Counted from the first letter of the stretch, positions 24,001 through 35,530 are shown. The stretch is DNA of 64,000 bases from Bolinopsis microptera (GCF_026151205.1 NC_087075.1:8669303-8733302); one strand, 5' to 3'. Notes: generated from the sequence alone by a model not told the origin. Numbers and translations: made by a program.

Positions 24001-27000
24001 ATTTTTGGAACAGCAGGTAGAAAGATTGATGCATTACAATTTGCTGAAGCATATTTTCTCAATGAATCCGAGTGTGTTTTATTCATAGGCACCAAATGAT
24101 TGTTAAATCTATATGAATTCTGTCTCTAAAGTTCTATCATCAGAATTGTTCGTATCAAAATTCAACCAGGTGTCATATTATACCAATTAGTTGTAACTCA
24201 ATAGCTACGTTAATGGATGCATTAGGGGTTAGGCCCACAACCTAATTGTCCAGTTTGACCGCACTTACAACTCGAAAACCCTCAAGTTGCATTTTATATT
24301 TACAGTAATTATACTCTAACAAAGTTACAAACTGGAATTTAAGGCGGCAACTTTGGGTGTACCACGTGTGACATAATATTCACAAAAAATAGCTGCTAGG
24401 TATTTAGATTCTAGGTAGTGCATACAAAGAACGGTCGTGCTCCATTTCTTGCTTCTATTTGGCAAATTTGCACGGAAATATTCGACGATTGGAAGCAATG
24501 AAACTGCGATCTGCTACAAAGTCATGGCATAGAATGACACTATGTCGTGCGATGCATACGGCGCAGTCCAGTCATACCAACATTGTTATAATTCCAGAGG
24601 CCTACCTGAATATTAGCTCACCCTTCAAACAACCTCGAATTCGGACAGATCCATTTGATGACTTTAACCGTTGTGCAATGTATTAGTTTCATGAACGTGG
24701 CTTGATAGTGGGGAGATGACTTTATAGTGGGGTGGTAACCAAAAGTTTGCTTTGAGATGTGATAGGAATTCTAGGAATTCGTTGATCGATACTGATAGTT
24801 GGCAAATTGCTGTCCTTGTCAAGTGTCAAAACTCTCTTGCGTCACTTTCTTACCATTACCTTGAATCTTGATTATAAAAGGGTTTATTAATAAACTCGTA
24901 ACTGTCCACTATTTGGGAACCTGTTTATTTTCATCCGAACATTCCATCTTTATATTTAAAATGACAAATGAAATTTCAGATATTAGAACAGAAACGTAGG
25001 ATATTAGAGTTAGAACATGCGATAGCGGGGAAGAACAACGAACTTGAGGATGCTAAGGAAGAGGTGGGTACAAATATATACAACTTATTAATAATATTTT
25101 AAGTAATTCAGTTATAATAACTTATGTTAACTATATAATTTATTAACTATAATATATAGTTAATTCTTGCCTATTCTGTCAGAAATAGTAATCCAAAACA
25201 GTATAATCCACTCGCAATTCAATCCAATTTTTCTCCCGCTCGAATTTTCTCAATCAGAGAATTGAAGGCCTCCGCGATTCTAATATACAGATGTTAATGG
25301 AATATAGTTGTTTAAGACAGCTATATCTCATATCTACCTGCATGCTAATGAAACAAGACATTCTCTAAATTGAAACAATATCATGGTGGTAACCTTCCAA
25401 CTTTCAAAACCTTTCAAACCCATATTCCTTTATCAAATTTCAATATTTAAACTTATCTGGAATCACCATGGGAACGGAGAGAAATGTGTGACTGATCACA
25501 TGCATTAGCAGAACAAGTAGCCTAAATGAACGGGACATGTGGAGCAGTATTGCTTGCGGAGCTGTATTGCTTGTGATATGTCCACGTGTCATGTATTATT
25601 ACATACAGTGTTCTATTTCCAGCTCATCTAATGTGAGTTGATGAGTGATATGTTTTATTTTAGATAGCATACGGGAGATTTTAGATAGCATTAAATGAAC
25701 AGTATTAAATCAACATTATGTTTACTTGCCTGGAAGCTTTGAGATTTTAGAACCATCGACCGGGTAAAGTGCCTGCTCGGAAAGCGGTAACCATGGTAAC
25801 GCCCCCTGAAATAAACTGCCACAACAAAGCTTCCAACGTATTGCTTACAAATAACAGTATTTATAAGAAGGGTGAGCGCAAATTCTTGTTCGATGATTGA
25901 TGATCACTAACGTTCTATCTTGTAGGTATGGGAATTGGAAAGTTTACCAAAATTGAACACTATTCCTGTAGTATCTATGATCATCTACATGTCCTATTTA
26001 TATTCTTGTAACTGTTTAAATAGATAAACAACAAAAACTGTTAGCTGAAGTCTTGAGTCTGAACCAGGCATTGTCCAAACTCTCACAATGGTCCTTAACC
26101 AAAGTCTCTCTTTTGTTTTATGCCTGTTACCATCGCAACAAATTCACACCAATTATTTGTTATCACCTCTTCAGCGCTTCTGCCATGGAAACGGTAAATG
26201 ATAACTTTTAACTTCCCTTGAACTTTACCAATGCTACACTAGAGCCCCACAGTAGACCGCACGATTTCTCCAACACCCTAATTATGTTAGACAATTTTAA
26301 TATTACTGCAGGACTGCATAAAGAATATTATACTTTCATACTCCTCCTCCTCCTAATCCTGATCCTGATCCTCCTCCTCCTCCTCCTCCTAATCCTGATC
26401 CTCCCCCTCCTTTAAAACTCCCCTCCCTGTTACTTCACAGTATTGTCGTTTATTGTGGTGTTAGTAAAACCACAATCTTCAGTCTTAGGAGAGAAGACAA
26501 AACAACAATGAGTACATTCTTTACCACGTCAAAGAATAATGATGGTCACCATTCTGCACTGCTCCAGCTGCATGCTCGGAGAGTTCATCTGATTAAGTTT
26601 CAAATCTCAAAAATTTTTATTTCTACGTAAAACACCATGCATTTCATCAGAGCTACCTCCTGATTTGTTAGGGTAGATTATCCCATAAGTTATGTCCTAA
26701 ATTACTCTCTTGAGACCCACTCCTCTGAATTCTCATTATAATTTACACCTGCTAACCCGAAATCTTGCACCCGGTGAAGAAAGTGCAGTATATTTGTCTG
26801 TAGCAGAGATAATTATCAATAAAGTAAATAAATGTTGATGATTATATTCCGTTCGCCTATGCTCCTTAGATATCCTACAAACTAATTATAAAGCACGATC
26901 ACCCTTACAGATCGTTAATCATAAAGTAAAGCATGCTGAGTACAAGCTTGTTTTTTCTGTATTTACGTGAAATAGTGCATACTGATCCATATTATATATA

Positions 27001-29985
27001 TATATAGAACACTGCTGAGCACTGTAATTACTTGCACCTGTGTGACTTGCTGCCCCCAACAAAAAAGAGTGGGTTGCACTTTCAAATACTGAGCCGATGA
27101 GTCCGTTGCCATGGTTACCTCCGTTGCGTTGCATGCCGGTTATTACTGGTAAGGGAATACCTGTAATGTGGTGAACTAAGACTCCAGTCTTGACAAGTCA
27201 TTGTGCACGGCCTCCCCTTCTTAGTGACATGTAATGGGGTTTAGTTAATCTTTAGTGGGTGGAAGATGGTGTTTGGAAAGGGTAAGATAATAATGATAAT
27301 TATATTGAAGAATTTGGATCATGAAGTTCTGTTTACAATTATCCCGATCATGAATTTAGAAATCATTAATCTCTGTTGTTGTATATTTTTTATCTGCTGT
27401 TGAAGTCAGCAAGTAAGCATCATATTTAGTGAGTTTGGGTAAAGATTTACAAAGTATGGTAATGAGAATTATGAGCACGTTCAACAAGGCAGTGCTAAGT
27501 GATTAAGTGATATTAATGAAAATTTGGTTGGCGAACGCTCCACCCCTTTTTTTTCTTGGCTTATCTAATGCTCTTATCGAGGTATATTACAAATTCTAAA
27601 AAATGTTTTAAACGTTTTGGTTGATCAAGCTTCTTTCATTGCACTGTCCCAGTTATCATTATGATTTTATTTAAACGTTATCTTTCTAATTCTTATCTCG
27701 TTCGTCTTACGCCTTAAACTTTCCTACGAGCTGAACAAGGTCACAACATGTATTTATCCACGGACATCAAATCAAATACTCAAATTATCATTCAGCTTAA
27801 ATGACTCGACAAATCGCCCGTAATTCAATTTAACACTTTATCAGCACTGTAACAAATGAAGTAGTTTAGTTGCCATGGCAACTGTATATTGCATCTGCTG
27901 TAACGAGAGGGTGTCAACACTCCTATCAATTTATGTGGGGACACGGCTTACAGTGGTTACCATGGTTACATGGTAACTTTACAAATTACTTTGATAATAT
28001 AACTCGTATGATTTTAAAATAAATTATGATTTAGTAAGCATAAGTAATGATGGTTCCCAGTTCGTTGGGATATTCTGTAAGTCCCTTTATAAATTCCCTT
28101 TATAAACTTCCTTAAATAAATACTTTGTAAGTTTCTTGGTGCTTATAGTCTCACACTACTTAAAGTCATAATCTTTTTTGTGCTTATAACTTTATAAATT
28201 GATCCATATTGTACATCAACAGAATAGTGCAACATGAACGAGTACAAGATTATTTAAGGCAGGGTTAGACAGACATTTCCCCTTTTTTATTCCCTTTGTC
28301 CACCTTAACCATGAGTTAAAAAAAAAGAATAACTTTAAAATATTCAATATCAGTCAAATCAATATCAATATGCAATATTGATTACTTCAAATTTGTAATT
28401 TCCCTTCAAAAGATTAAGATGAAAAGTCCTACTAAATTGAATAAAAACATAAAAACACACGAAGCATGTGTTGCAATTACCAACCATGAAATCCAAAGGC
28501 AATCTCACACCACTAAGCAATACTTGAATTTGTAGACAAACGGTTGCCCTGTGCATGTAAAACTGCCATGTAATAAATACATGATCCTGAGCATTGAGCA
28601 TGCAGTGTACTGCTGTGTAACTCTTCACAGGGTCACAGAGGAATTCATCTTTTAAAATATAACTATTGAGTGTGAAATTTAACTGTGAATTCGGCTAAGC
28701 TACAGAGAATGGTCTTTTTGCTTCACATGGCAGGTTGAGCGTTAGTTAACATGCGTGTTTTTTATGATTATAAATGTAGTTATAGTCGAGCGCTAGTGTC
28801 AAATTGTCATTATCTGACAGTTGAAGCCGTTTCGGGTATTTCTATGGAACTACACTATAATGGGTACATCTTCCGATTATTCATTGAAATAATAGCTTTA
28901 AACGAATTCACATAGTATAACGATGTGGCTATAAAAGATCTCAGCGATAGAGTTTGATAAATCGTCTCAACGGAACGCGCGAAAAAGACATATTTGTGCT
29001 GCAACTTTTTAATGTGTGTCTTCTCTAAGACATAAAGTACTGCACGCGCATCATAAAACGTGGGCTTCACGTGTATAAATTAATTGGACCACTTGATGAA
29101 TGAATAATCAGCATTTTAACGCAAAAATGCCTGTTATGTAGTGAATAACTTATAGATTTGTTAATTGCAGTTGGGAAGCACGACTGAGACGCTGGAACAG
29201 CAGCTACAGGCAGCAGAAAACAGATTGAGGGAAACAGAACGGAATTTACAGAACGAGCTTGCCATGATGCAAGATAAATACGAGGAAGAATCGACCAAGT
29301 AAGACAAATTTATCCATCGGTTCATTTTCTATTGCAGTTAAAGTTCGTGAGTTTTATTATTGGTTACATATCCCACACATTTTGTTCGTATGGAAGTTAA
29401 ATCCATGAGAAATGTAGGGTTCGCCTGCAAATGAAGATACAATTTTTCATAAAAGTTTGGAATTTCTGCTCACTTTATTTCTATTCTCAGAGTTCTACAG
29501 ATGACCCAACAGGGAAACAAATTGAGATCACAGTTAGATCAAGAGAAATCCGAGAACGCACATTTACACGCTGATATAAGAACCTTGACTGCAGATTGGA
29601 CTGCAGCTCGTGAACAACTTCAGGTTAGTTGGAGTTTTTTGGTCGGAGAAGAAATAAACAATTGTATGTTATATGTAAAACAATGATTTTAAATACGGAT
29701 GTTAATGCTATTATTTATACATTTTGTCTTAACTTGCTAAACAACTACTAACAAAACGTTCAAGTTTAAGCGAGCTCTCTTAACCAAAACTCCATCTCCA
29801 GGAAAAAGAGGTTGAAGCGAGGGAGACAATGATGGAAATCCAACGTCAAGGTAGTGCCAGTGAGTCAGCCAAGTTACTGGCAGTCTGGCGATCGGTTAAT
29901 TCCATCAGACAAGACTTCAGCACCACAAACAACAGTACTGCTAAAGATTTAGATAGGATGAGATCTGATCTTTCCGAGTGGAGCT
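15050..29985 (+). CDS. CROCC: Rootletin (ciliary rootlet coiled-coil protein), N-terminal nine exons
   Basis: Rootletin builds the striated rootlet that anchors the cilium. Coding exons: 15050-15079, 15441-15548, 15751-15894, 16862-17011, 17636-17809, 24980-25063, 29171-29298, 29491-29623, 29802-29985; all GT-AG and phase-compatible, giving about 378 residues. Exons 1-4 (about residues 1-144) are acidic, Ser-rich and divergent. From exon 5 the match to vertebrate rootletin is clear: ELRHKIEDEHAGYEQKLRAL, ILEQKRRILELEHAI, ENAHLHADIRTLTADW and KLLAVWRSVNSIRQDF correspond in order to human residues of the first coiled-coil region. The last donor (AGCT, then GTGAGT) leaves phase 1, but no following rootletin exon is visible to 64000. 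The family is about 2000 residues long, so more than 80% is missing. The exon 5 acceptor is weak and an in-frame ATG at 17654 may be an alternative start. Confidence 0.85.
15768..16720 (+). repeat. Tandem duplication of rootletin exon 3 and its flank
   Basis: 15768-16175 and 16196-16710 are homologous. Both hold the exon body (AGAGTCCAGGT...GAGGCAGATGAGGAGGAG...GCTAGCGCTGAGCTAGAG), the donor GTGACAC and the following AT-rich flank with TCATTCGTCTTGAAT and CGTAAAAGCATGCTTG. The second copy has lost the acceptor and the leading GAGGATGAGGAT codons but keeps an open frame with substitutions (HDTATEP becoming DDTETEL). It looks like a decayed exon, although use with another acceptor is not excluded. 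Confidence 0.8.
16340..16497 (+). repeat. 17-bp minisatellite at a duplicated rootletin donor site
   Basis: About nine copies of CACTATGTTACATGTCA directly follow the GAG/GTGACAC donor of the duplicated exon 3. The original exon 3 has only about two copies at 15895-15932. Open frames through the array (TCHTMLHVTLCYMSHYV) are artefacts. Confidence 0.92.
17534..17641 (+). promoter_or_regulatory. Three tandem X-box (RFX-type) palindromes just upstream of an in-frame rootletin ATG
   Basis: GTTACCATGGTAAC occurs at 17534-17547 and 17585-17598, and GTTACCAGGGTAAC at 17628-17641. All fit the X-box consensus GTNRCC-N2-RGYAAC bound by RFX factors, which are the known regulators of ciliary genes. They are part of a tandem repeat of about 43-51 bp that includes CACGTGACTGATAAAACGCC. 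The third site lies 12 bp before ATG 17654, which reads MQWDPEKEDL in frame with the conserved rootletin coiled coil. This could be an internal promoter; alternatively the third copy provides the exon 5 acceptor. Binding is inference. Confidence 0.6.
18910..19079 (+). other. Unassigned open frame with splice-like borders inside rootletin intron 5
   Basis: Bounded by CCACAG and AAG/GTGAAT, this 170-bp stretch encodes, in one frame, a composition that looks coding (GPKPDRPAGKWVQKEGPDTP, then TETALIATVAVKYLK). Its length would break the rootletin frame, so it is not a rootletin cassette. I do not recognise it; it may be an exon fossil of another gene. Confidence 0.2.
20468..21103 (+). mobile_element. 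Penelope-like element fragment with GIY-YIG endonuclease
   Basis: A single frame opens after a stop at 20465-20467 and runs to 21103. It shows the Penelope connector (LPFHPSLSKPISKILGQHDI, then HSSATSLRNLLTKTK). A GIY-YIG nuclease follows: TIYEISCSQCPSKYAGQTYR, VHRMKEHERC, AHHALTTGHTISWNNIEVL and a final PAMNRTD. The YAGQTYR segment is the YIG half of the catalytic motif and the conserved R and H follow. The reverse transcriptase is absent, so the copy is 5'-truncated. Cytosine-rich codon use sets it apart from the surrounding AT-rich intron, suggesting a relatively young insertion. It lies in the sense orientation in rootletin intron 5. Confidence 0.85.
21799..21836 (+). repeat. Three 12-bp units carrying CACGTG
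   Basis: GACAGAGCACGT is repeated three times, giving three closely spaced CACGTG E-boxes about 580 bp upstream of the nested single-exon gene. Confidence 0.7.
22193..22219 (+). repeat. (GT)n microsatellite
   Basis: About twelve GT dinucleotides, 200 bp upstream of the nested gene start. Confidence 0.9.
22420..23739 (+). CDS. Nested single-exon gene: serine/lysine-rich putative membrane-associated adaptor
   Basis: A 439-residue uninterrupted frame lies inside rootletin intron 5 and has no family I recognise. The start ACAATGGG is sound and gives MGFGKLIRSLSFRKKKPKS: glycine at position 2 plus a basic cluster, as in N-myristoylated, membrane-binding proteins (inference). The middle (about residues 130-270) is built of imperfect repeats of about 28 residues of the form SSSSLSKDxEKLxTSxSSL with NKQKV. 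Segments RLRSTSLTFSRE and a RRKxS pattern recur near both ends of the protein, suggesting an internal duplication (residues about 75-135 versus 310-370). The C-terminus has APQKPPRQ, an SH3-ligand-like motif, and ends HTTV, fitting a class I PDZ ligand (S/T-x-hydrophobic). It is predicted to be disordered, with no helices or domains. Long open length and motif placement argue for a real gene. Confidence 0.7.
   Translation: MGFGKLIRSLSFRKKKPKSVESTAVTPQNNNGDPLASCSKIERSKSSSLPRDMKLKVGPSRAASEDPASSSDRIRGRSTSFTFTRDPEKIQNSTFNLIRRKNSKKTPTSTYTLYNINNLSKEVQTSVISLCNLDNDVQTSTASLNKNVVKSASSSSLGKVSERLRTSISSLKKQKTGSSLSLSKDSEKLKTSSTSLSNKQKVSSSSSLSKDFEKLQSVTSSLLNKQKVGSSSSLSKEIDKLQVSNSSSKKLSSSSITKDPDKLPTSASAINSCDDQDRSSSLPRRTIPPITSHRSMDSDRNQISSSKGPRLRSTSLTFSREDEKSSSFTTRRKKSDQQLSTLTLNNINNFSKVVQTSLMEQCNPPKSKEVHTSTSSLITYTAGSFLSLNIDPEKHEVFSTTEQAAPQKPPRQTETTTVTLHNRPSVSEVKYVIIKHTTV
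23740..24979 (+). other. Remainder of rootletin intron 5
   Basis: 3' flank of the nested gene, then AT-rich intron up to the exon 6 acceptor (AAATTTCAG at 24971-24979). A short frame at 24459-24686 has no recognisable features. Confidence 0.4.
25787..25800 (+). promoter_or_regulatory. X-box-like palindrome in rootletin intron 6
   Basis: GTAACCATGGTAAC fits GTNRCC-N2-RGYAAC. It is isolated in the 4.1-kb intron between the 24980-25063 and 29171-29298 exons. Confidence 0.45.
26338..26415 (+). repeat. CTCCTC / AATCCTGATC short tandem repeat
   Basis: Imperfect pyrimidine-rich repeat in rootletin intron 6; no gene. Confidence 0.85.
27105..27118 (+). promoter_or_regulatory. Imperfect X-box in rootletin intron 6
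   Basis: GTTGCCATGGTTAC matches the X-box except one base in the second half-site. Confidence 0.35.
27869..27882 (+). promoter_or_regulatory. Perfect palindromic X-box in rootletin intron 6
   Basis: GTTGCCATGGCAAC is a full match to the canonical RFX X-box and fully palindromic, about 1.3 kb before the 29171 exon. Confidence 0.55.
27956..27977 (+). promoter_or_regulatory. Overlapping pair of imperfect X-box half-site palindromes
   Basis: GTTACCATGGTTAC overlaps GTTACATGGTAAC, only 73 bp after the perfect X-box at 27869-27882. Confidence 0.4.
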
Positions 29986-30095
29986 GTGAGTACGATTTCT
30001 TATTTGGTCTAATCCACATTTAGAGATATTCAGGTTGTCTCTTTGTAATTGCTCATTGAGCCATTGTAATAAAAATCTTTAAATTGATACTGCAG

Positions 30096-33000
30096 TTAAA
30101 GTTTATCCTCCTGTATCGCCGGTTCTTCTGAAACTACGACATGTACATCCACTTCTAATATATTTTGTTCCGTTTTAGCTTTTTCGTCCGGTTTCGGTTC
30201 AGGAGTAATTCCAACTGCAGTCTGATCTGAAGTGGGCTTTATTTCTTGTAGTTCTATCCCAGGATTTTCAATAATTTCTGCATTATTCTGTACATTATTC
30301 GATCGTCTTAACTTGATGAGCGACACCAGCTTCATCATACCTGTCTTTATTTTGGAAAATATTGAATAAATAAATGTTTGCAAAGAACGGTCATAAAGGA
30401 TAGGATTTATGATAGAGTTGATGGGAAGGACTAAGATTGAGAAAAAGGAGTACCATTCTGTCGCATCCAAAATGTCTAAATAATGAAAGCAGCAGACTAC
30501 AATAAATGGTACCCAACACACAAAATCAGTGACAGTGATCCAGATGGTTATTCGATGAAGTTTAGCATTCATTTTCTTAGCTGTTTTGTCCGTGTTGTTC
30601 ATGGCGACTCTTTTGGCTGATTTTCTAGTTTTTATCACTATCGCACTATACGAAAGACTTATTGTGATAAAGCATATAAAGTTTAAACAGAGTAGAGTGA
30701 AAACAAAACTTCCTTGAGGGTCATCTTTGGTCACAAAATACTTAAACAAGCAGACAGCATCGTTACCGTAAAATGACTGGCGCTTGTATGAAATTCCACC
30801 ATAATCGTGTGAAAACATGGGCTTAACCAAAGTGTCTATCTGTGCCCATTTCAGGTCATCCATCCTTATCCTGCCATAGTATTCATGCAGTATAGACTGT
30901 AGAATTTTCTTGTTCGGACATCCATGAAATAATGTGTTTGATGCTTCAAACCTTACCCCATTGATGAAGAAGTCTTCTAGTCCGATCACTAGAGGTGTCA
31001 ACGAGGTTATCAGAGCCAAGAACATCACTATCACTACCAAAAACAGCAATTTTCGTGTGCTTCCCTTGTTTACTCTTTTTGGAATCACAAAATCGTTTTT
31101 AATTCCTGACAATCTAAGTAAACTCAAGAAGGTAATGGAAAATAGAGATACTTGAGAAGCCGTCGTACTTATGACACCAAGGGCAACACAAGTTCCACTC
31201 AAAATCCACTCAAACTTTTTGAGGCAGTACTTTGTACCATGGTAACGGTCATGAACTGCAATCACTGCGAGATATATTCCCATTAAAATGTCTCCTAAGC
31301 TTATCAAAGCGATGAGACCATTGTTCAGGAGGGCCGGTTCTGATTTACATTTCGCTATGGTAAATATGTTATTGAAGAAAGATATCGAATTGAGAATGAT
31401 CGCAGAAATCCCGACAACCCACGCTACGACCTGAAGAAAACTGTTGCCAATTATTCTCTGCCCACAAATATCATTACATTCATCTGACATGTCAGAGCAG
31501 TGAATAATTCCATCACACTTTTGCGTTATTGACAGATATTCTTTAGATATTTCACATTGATAATGGTTGAAGCAAAAAGATTCATCCGAAGAATCCCCAC
31601 AATCATCAACCAGGTTGCATATTTTATCATATGTGACACACTTGTTATTTTCACATCGAAAAAGGGCATCACCTAATTCACCTGTCCTGTGATCTCTGAG
31701 CAGGAAAGTAAGTTCACCATTGCTACCTTTAGTGAACACTCTTTTGTTTTCAAATTGTCCTGGGCATGAGTTCCATAATATCTGTCTAGTAAAGGGGCAG
31801 ATTATAGCGTTATTACTGCATAGACCAAGACAACTTAGAAAAAAATAGTGCTCTCCATAAACGTGTTTACATTCGCTTTTGCCATCTGGTACAATAACTT
31901 CAAATGTTTTGTTTCTGCCGAAAGTTGTTTTCGAATATTGGAAAAATTTTGGAGAACATGTGCTATTTTTCAAGTACTCAATTCCCTTCAATCCCTTCAA
32001 ACAATAGGAAAGCCTCACTCTGCCTATTTCATCTCTTAGAGCTGTAGTGACCGGTGTGATTGTTTGCCTCGACAGGAAACAGATTTTGTTTTCATTATGA
32101 CAAGATTCTTTTTTATCGCATAGGTTAGCGAACTCAATGAACTGTTGGTAGATGTTATAGCACAGAAATACTTCCTTACAATGACTGTTATCTCTAACAT
32201 ATCGAGCTGTAACTCCCTGTCCACAGGTAGGCCAATTGTCTATTTCATCTTCACCATCCAGGCAGTCATTGACCCCGTCAACAATCCATTCCAATGGAAT
32301 TGGAATTTGATCTTTAACCGCATTCTTTACATACCTCCGATGACATGTTTTATTAGTCATTTGATGACACTTTTCGTGCATTTCGTCACTGAAGTCCTCG
32401 CAGTCTGCTTCACCATCACACATAGCGTGTTTGTGAATAAAACAAGACAGACTGACCTGAACACAGGCTTTGTCAAGTCCATCATCACAAATTTGAGGAA
32501 TTTTTGGAGCTTCGCCATTTACAAACCCAGACCCACTATTACAGATAATCTGTTTGGCTACAGTTGACATGTAACTTTTTACTGGGCAAATAACACCAAC
32601 TCTCAAAGGGTCCGAGCAGTTTGTTTGATCCATGAAATCATCGCAAAAGTCAAAAGCTCGCAAGGTAGAGCTAGTTAATGTACCTTCAAAGCGGGTACCA
32701 CACCTGGAAACATTATAAAGGGGCTCAATGTTTCCCGTGCGTAAATTGAAGCAGGTTGTAGAATTTTCATTAATTGAGCAATCCATTGACTCTTCCAAAC
32801 AATTGTTAAGATTATTGCAGATTAGGTAGGGAGGCCAGTATTTCCCCGATTTACACCAGATGCCATAACTATATCCATTACATAAACTCTCATCTTCACA
32901 ACTAAAATACTCGTCGTTACACTTTAAATCACATAGTTTAGAACCTTTCCCTGCACAGAATCTCTCATCTAAATCAGTGTTAAGACAATCATTAATTCCA

Positions 33001-35530
33001 TCGCATGTAGAAAAAGCTATTCCAAAAAAAAGGGTATACCTAAAGTCTGGAATGTGGTAGATGGCGTTCCTCGTTGAGCAAATGTATCCGCACGGGTAAT
33101 CACCTGACAAGTTATAAACTAATATTCAATGATTGAATTTATTCTTCGGGAAATATATAATTTGCACTTTGAAATAAAGGTAGAAGGAGGATAGTCAAAA
33201 AAGCAATTAAAAATTTTTTTGTATATATCGATTTGATGGTTTTGTTCAAATAATGTCATGCATGATGCTCACAAAAGGGCTTAAATCTCACCAGGATTGC
33301 CGGTCATCATCATGGAATCGCCAAGATCTAACTGCATATCCAGTCCGATGACTCCTTTGGCACCGCAAGCTTGATAGAAGTTCGAATCATCTTCGCAGAG
33401 AACATCCATTGAAGAAATAGTAAAGTCCCTAAAAGATTAATCAATGTTAGTCATGATGCAAAGCGAGACCAAGTTCGTGGCCCAAATTCATGTCAGTAAT
33501 CAGCATTCACAATCTTTCAGTGTGCAATCAATCTTTTCGCTTGTGAGTTGATATCAGTTGTCTCTTATCAGTAAATAGGTAATTGCACTGCCTTTTACTG
33601 TGCAGCTTTGCTATACACGAAGTATACACAATATGGAATTTTCGGTCAGTACACTTCACGAACTGGAGAAACAGATTGAGGACTTATCAGACTCGGTTTT
33701 AGCGAATCTTAATTGCAGGAAACTAGAGGACCTCACTCATGACTTGTTCAAGCCAAAAGGCGTTACAAAGGATGTAATAACCGAAATAGTTTGGAAGATG
33801 GGGTCTATGATATGTAAATCGAGAAATGTTTTGAGATCAGCAGCAGAGACGCTTGACCAACAAAAATCAGAACAGATAAAAACTCAGAACGAGCTCATCC
33901 AATGCAAATCTGGTAAACTAGCTTCAGTGAAGGAGACAGTGAAAACAGAAATGAAACTGTTTACAGATGTTGTGAAGAATAACAGCGTAGCTTCTGATAT
34001 CTCTCCAGCTAAAATCAAAATGGCTGTGAAATCGGCGATTACAGAAGATGATCGGTCGAAAAACTTTATCATCTTCGGGGCCCCAGAACAGCTCGAATGT
34101 GAAAAGCAAGAAATGAACGAACGGGATCTCGTGGGTGATATTTGGGGTTTTATGAAGTTCATTGGAAGGCCGACTATAACAAACATTGAGAGAGTGGGAG
34201 TAAAGAAGTCTGACAGCCCTCGATCACGGCCGATAAAAGTTACTTTGCGAGATCCTGAAATTGTACGTGAATTTCTGAGCAGAGCAAAAGTCTTGAAATC
34301 GGTTGATGTGGCAGACTACAATTTCAACTACAACAAACTCTACTTATCTCCAGACAGGTCGCAGGATGAGCGAATCTCTCGCCAAAAGCTCGTACAGGAA
34401 ATGAAAGAGGGAATCAAGAAGGACCCGAGCAAGAAATATTACATAAAAAACAATAAAGTTTGTGTCGCTGAGTGACTAATTATTTGAGAAAGTCAAGCAT
34501 TTGTGTGTGACATTAATTTCATGGAGTTAAAACTTTTTGTATAACTGAGAACAGAGGTTAGAGGAACTACTGATAAGAGTATGATTAGACTGTGTTGCGT
34601 TATCAGTTGACTTTTTGCATCACTCTTCTAGATTATACGTAATAGGGTAACTTAGTTATAGAATAGGATTTTAGTTGTTGCAAGCATTGCACTAAGGTTT
34701 TAAGTTAGGTAAGTAGGCCACGAACTGTTGAGCAAACTGGGCTGGAAGCCCAAGCAATATGCAGTTCTGGTCTTGAGGCTATTTTACAATGTTTTATAAC
34801 ATGTGCTTGCAACTAGATCTTGAATGTCGCGTGCCCCACGGGGTTTTGATTTATTCATACAATTTATTATATATTGGTTCCAAAGCCCTTGTGGGTACCA
34901 GCAAAAACTGGTTTTCAAACAAACAATCTAATTCAGAAACTTAGAATTTCCGCTATGGCTGAATTGACGAAGAATTTGTAATGTTAAAAAGTTGTCGCCT
35001 TTTATCTCAGAAACATAAAAAATGGTGGTAAATACTTGCATCTACACGTACAATCTGTTTGTGGCCGGGAGAAGTGCCACAATAAAAACATACAATAGCA
35101 ATAAGCAAACATAAAAAGAAGACCAACCTGCCAATTTGTATGGGCGTGATTTTATAGAACTGAGAGGAGCTGAAACATTTGTAGACCCGATTATCCCACC
35201 ACGGCATATTGTTTGATGGGAGATTATAATTATCACAAACGTATTTTAGGAAACCTCCCACTTCTTTTATCTCGCACATACCTGAAAAGTTAGCTTTATA
35301 AAAAAAGTAAAGTAAATTAATGTAAATCATCGAAGTTGGAACCACATCGTGAATAATGAATCAATAATTTGTATTTATAACTATTATTTAAGGTCTAATA
35401 TGGTACCTGCAGTTAAAATGGAGATTGGCCGGTCGGGGCCATATTTTGATTTTTCCGGAAGATAAGGATTGTCTTGAGACGAAATCATGTCAAAAATAAA
35501 GATCATAGACAGGGGCAAGAAGAAACACAT
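30096..35530 (-). CDS. LDLa-repeat rhodopsin-like GPCR, paralogue A
   Basis: An orphan receptor related to the LGR/relaxin-receptor and molluscan GRL101 class but lacking leucine-rich repeats. Exons: 35407-35530, 35128-35281, 33292-33428, 30096-33103; phases agree, giving 1140 residues. Exon 1 encodes a signal peptide (MCFFLPLSMIFIFDMISS). Exon 2 has CEIKEVGGFLKYVC then YKCFSS; exon 3 has CEDDSNFYQACG. Exon 4 carries LDLa-type repeats (CDGEADCEDFSDEMHEKC, CNLVDDCGDSSDESFC, CDGIIHCSDMSDEC and degenerate ones), then seven helices from about residue 690 to 1050. TM2 has LGDILMGIYL, TM6 DFVCWVPF and TM7 NSIINPILYD, the CWxP and NPxxY motifs. TM3 ends LLRLSG instead of DRY. The acidic tail is about 90 residues. 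Intron 2 contains an antisense LINE ORF1-like frame. Ligand and G protein are unknown. Confidence 0.9.
33600..34475 (+). mobile_element. LINE ORF1-like protein without an ORF2, intact frame
   Basis: A 291-residue frame lies antisense in intron 2 of receptor A. It has an N-terminal helical part (HELEKQIEDLSDSVLANL, then a coiled-coil stretch DQQKSEQIKTQNELIQ). An ORF1p-type RNA-binding core follows: DDRSKNFIIFGAPE, NIERVGVKK, RPIKVTLRDPEIVREF, and a final KLYLSPDRSQDERISRQKL. This is typical of CR1/L1-like ORF1 proteins of cnidarians. No reverse transcriptase follows; the 3' flank has only AT-rich sequence. CTCTTATCAGTA upstream (about 33562) and its reverse complement downstream (about 34567) flank it. 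It could be an ORF1-only (HAL1-like) element or a captured gene. Confidence 0.7.

Noticed and set aside
30934-32567. Several plus-strand frames opposite receptor A
   Set aside because: Shadows of the 3-kb receptor exon; the same shadows recur opposite B, C and D.
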